Shown here piece after piece: positions 62,922-64,000 of a DNA stretch of 64,000 nt. Every line of letters begins with the position of its first letter. Position 1 is the first letter of the stretch. The stretch lies in contig NZ_JALDYF010000001.1 of NCBI RefSeq assembly GCF_032154225.1, positions 558,001-622,000 on the forward strand. Reading direction: 5' to 3'. The DNA comes from Psychrobacillus sp032154225. GTDB taxonomy: Bacteria; Bacillota; Bacilli; Bacillales_A; Planococcaceae. Below the pieces are notes generated by a model. It did not search any database. It was not told the DNA's origin and saw only the letters and a list, made by a program, of their open reading frames with translations. The position numbers were made by a program, and so were the translations under genes.

Positions 62922-62958
62922 AAAGAAACTGGCCAAACTTTATTTGGCCAGTTTCTTT
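62922..62958. other. Perfect 16-bp hairpin inside repeat copy b
   Basis: Arms 62922-62937 and 62943-62958 with a five-base loop (AAAGAAACTGGCCAAA and its complement). It is not present at the matching place in copy a, so it was gained or lost after duplication. Confidence 0.8.
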
Positions 62959-63080
62959 GCGACTAGGAGATTGAAGCCGTGCCCCGCGTCCGCTTGTAAC
63001 GAAATTCACTTCATTCATTCCTCTCTATTTATACCGTAAACCCAATGTTCATAGGATATTTATATATAATTTCTTTTCAA

Positions 63081-63117
63081 AAAAAAATAAGCAACCACCA
63101 TTTTTCGGTGATTGCTT
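63081..63117 (-). terminator. Terminator after ftsZ
   Basis: Arms 63089-63099 and 63107-63117 (one mismatch), then a run of nine Ts after a single A on the minus strand. Confidence 0.88.
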
Positions 63118-63128
63118 TTTAAAACGAT

Positions 63129-64000
63129 TTAGTTTCTTCTTTGACGATTTCGTAAGAATGTTGGAATATCCAAAGCATCCTCTTGTTGATAATTCGTCGC
63201 TGGGCGCTCTTGTTGAACAGGCTGTTGATGCTGTTCTTCTTTACGCTGTTCACGAACTGGCGGTGTCGTCGCTGCTTGTTGCGATCTAGCAGCACCAAAA
63301 CCAGTACCTCTTGGTTGTTTTTGCATAACAATTTCTTCATTAAATCCTGTTGCAATAACCGTAACAATAATTTCGTCTTTCAAATTATCATTAATAACAG
63401 AACCGAAAATCATATTTACTTCTTCGTCTGAAGCAGAAGCAACAATATCAGCCGCCTCTTGTACTTCAAATAAGCTTAAATTAGATCCACCAGTAATGTT
63501 CATCAATACTCCCGTTGCTCCGTCAATAGACGTTTCAAGAAGTGGACTCGAAATCGCTTTTTTCGCTGCTTCTGCAGCACGATTTTCTCCACCTGAAATA
63601 CCGATACCCATCAAAGCAGCACCTTTGTTTGACATAATTGTTTTTACATCGGCGAAATCCAAATTGATCAATCCTGGAACAGCGATCAAATCGGAAATAC
63701 CTTGAACCCCTTGTCGTAAAACATTATCCGCTTCTCTAAACGCTTCAAGCATTGGTGTATTTTTATCTACAATTTCTAGAAGTCGATCGTTCGGAATAAC
63801 AATTAGTGTATCTACTGCTTCTTTCATCATGCCAATACCGCCTACAGCTTGTGTAGAACGTTTACGGCCTTCAAAAGTAAAAGGACGAGTAACAACACCA
63901 ACTGTTAATGCACCTAAATCACGCGCAATTTGTGCAATAACAGGAGCCGCTCCAGTTCCAGTTCCGCCACCCATACCAGCAGTAACGAACACCATATCAG
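63129..64000 (-). CDS. ftsZ: Cell division GTPase FtsZ, C-terminal part (runs off the right edge)
   Basis: Tubulin-like protein that forms the division ring. The visible part starts inside the GTPase domain just before the signature GMGGGTGTGAAPV and contains the T7 loop region LINLDFADVKTIM. A Gln/Arg-rich linker (about 60 residues) follows. It ends in the conserved C-terminal peptide DIPTFLRNRQRR, which binds FtsA and SepF. The N-terminal part is outside the window. Confidence 0.97.
   Translation of the reverse strand, partial: DMVFVTAGMGGGTGTGAAPVIAQIARDLGALTVGVVTRPFTFEGRKRSTQAVGGIGMMKEAVDTLIVIPNDRLLEIVDKNTPMLEAFREADNVLRQGVQGISDLIAVPGLINLDFADVKTIMSNKGAALMGIGISGGENRAAEAAKKAISSPLLETSIDGATGVLMNITGGSNLSLFEVQEAADIVASASDEEVNMIFGSVINDNLKDEIIVTVIATGFNEEIVMQKQPRGTGFGAARSQQAATTPPVREQRKEEQHQQPVQQERPATNYQQEDALDIPTFLRNRQRRN

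Larger units (their letters stand above)
62402..63018. repeat. Long palindromic intergenic repeat, copy b
   Basis: Diverged copy of the element at 39678-40015, with the same three blocks in order (62402-62455, 62574-62610, 62802-63018). The spacing between blocks is longer here. Nested arms AGTGAA/TTCACT and AAGCGG/CCGCTT close block 3. In the outer arm one G-C pair of copy a is an A-T pair here, so pairing is kept. It fills most of the 960-bp gap between spoIIGA and ftsZ, where no gene is seen. Confidence 0.75.

Overview
The window looks like a low-GC, endospore-forming Bacillota of the order Bacillales. It carries spoIIGA-sigE-sigG, an alpha/beta-type spore protein, an SLH-domain surface protein, T-box and PyrR attenuators and the ftsZ-to-pyr gene order known from Bacillus subtilis. 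The overall feel is closest to Planococcaceae/Caryophanaceae (Psychrobacillus, Lysinibacillus and relatives); that family assignment is inference and no 16S gene is present. No tRNA, rRNA, CRISPR array, prophage or intact insertion sequence was seen.

Layout. (1) 1-5.7 kb: minus-strand housekeeping block gmk-rpoZ-coaBC-priA-def-fmt (fmt runs off the left edge), with a tandem structured element between priA and def and rqcH (ribosome quality control) divergent from gmk. (2) 7.6-21 kb: accessory and partly decaying region. It holds ahpCF with a PerR-like box, a metNIQ-type importer whose ATPase lacks the regulatory domain, a protein resembling nucleoside deoxyribosyltransferase/TIR-like folds, an SdrD-B/SLH surface protein, a spore protein, a flavin reductase, two broken copies of one repetitive-protein family, a broken gamma-D-glutamyl-diamino-acid endopeptidase and a permease fragment. 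(3) 21-38.5 kb: cyclic di-GMP and cell-surface region. A very large secreted M60 (enhancin/mucinase-like) metalloprotease lies behind a class I c-di-GMP riboswitch. Further along are two paralogous membrane GGDEF-EAL proteins, a chemoreceptor, a separate membrane GGDEF protein, a VanY-type carboxypeptidase, DoxX and an HPr-kinase-like protein with an altered signature motif. (4) 38.5-40 kb: a flavodoxin-fold oxidoreductase divergent from a MarR regulator with paired operators, then a long palindromic intergenic repeat. (5) 40-51.8 kb: the complete de novo pyrimidine operon pyrR-P-B-C-carA-carB-K-D-F-E, with PyrR attenuators in the leader and before pyrB. (6) 51.8-64 kb: rluD-family synthase, lspA, ileS with an Ile T-box, divIVA, ylmH, ylmG, sepF, ylmE, ylmC, sigG, sigE, spoIIGA, a second copy of the long repeat, and ftsZ running off the right edge.

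How it works together. The two flanking blocks are ordinary growth, division and sporulation genes on one strand, often overlapping as ATGA or TAATG. The stretch between rqcH and pyrE (about 7.6-40 kb) is the species-specific part. The most notable system is there: c-di-GMP synthesis and breakdown genes lie within 12 kb of a c-di-GMP-sensing RNA that precedes a roughly 1700-residue secreted glycan-binding protease. Many start codons below were moved inward from the longest open frame because a clear ribosome binding site precedes an internal start.
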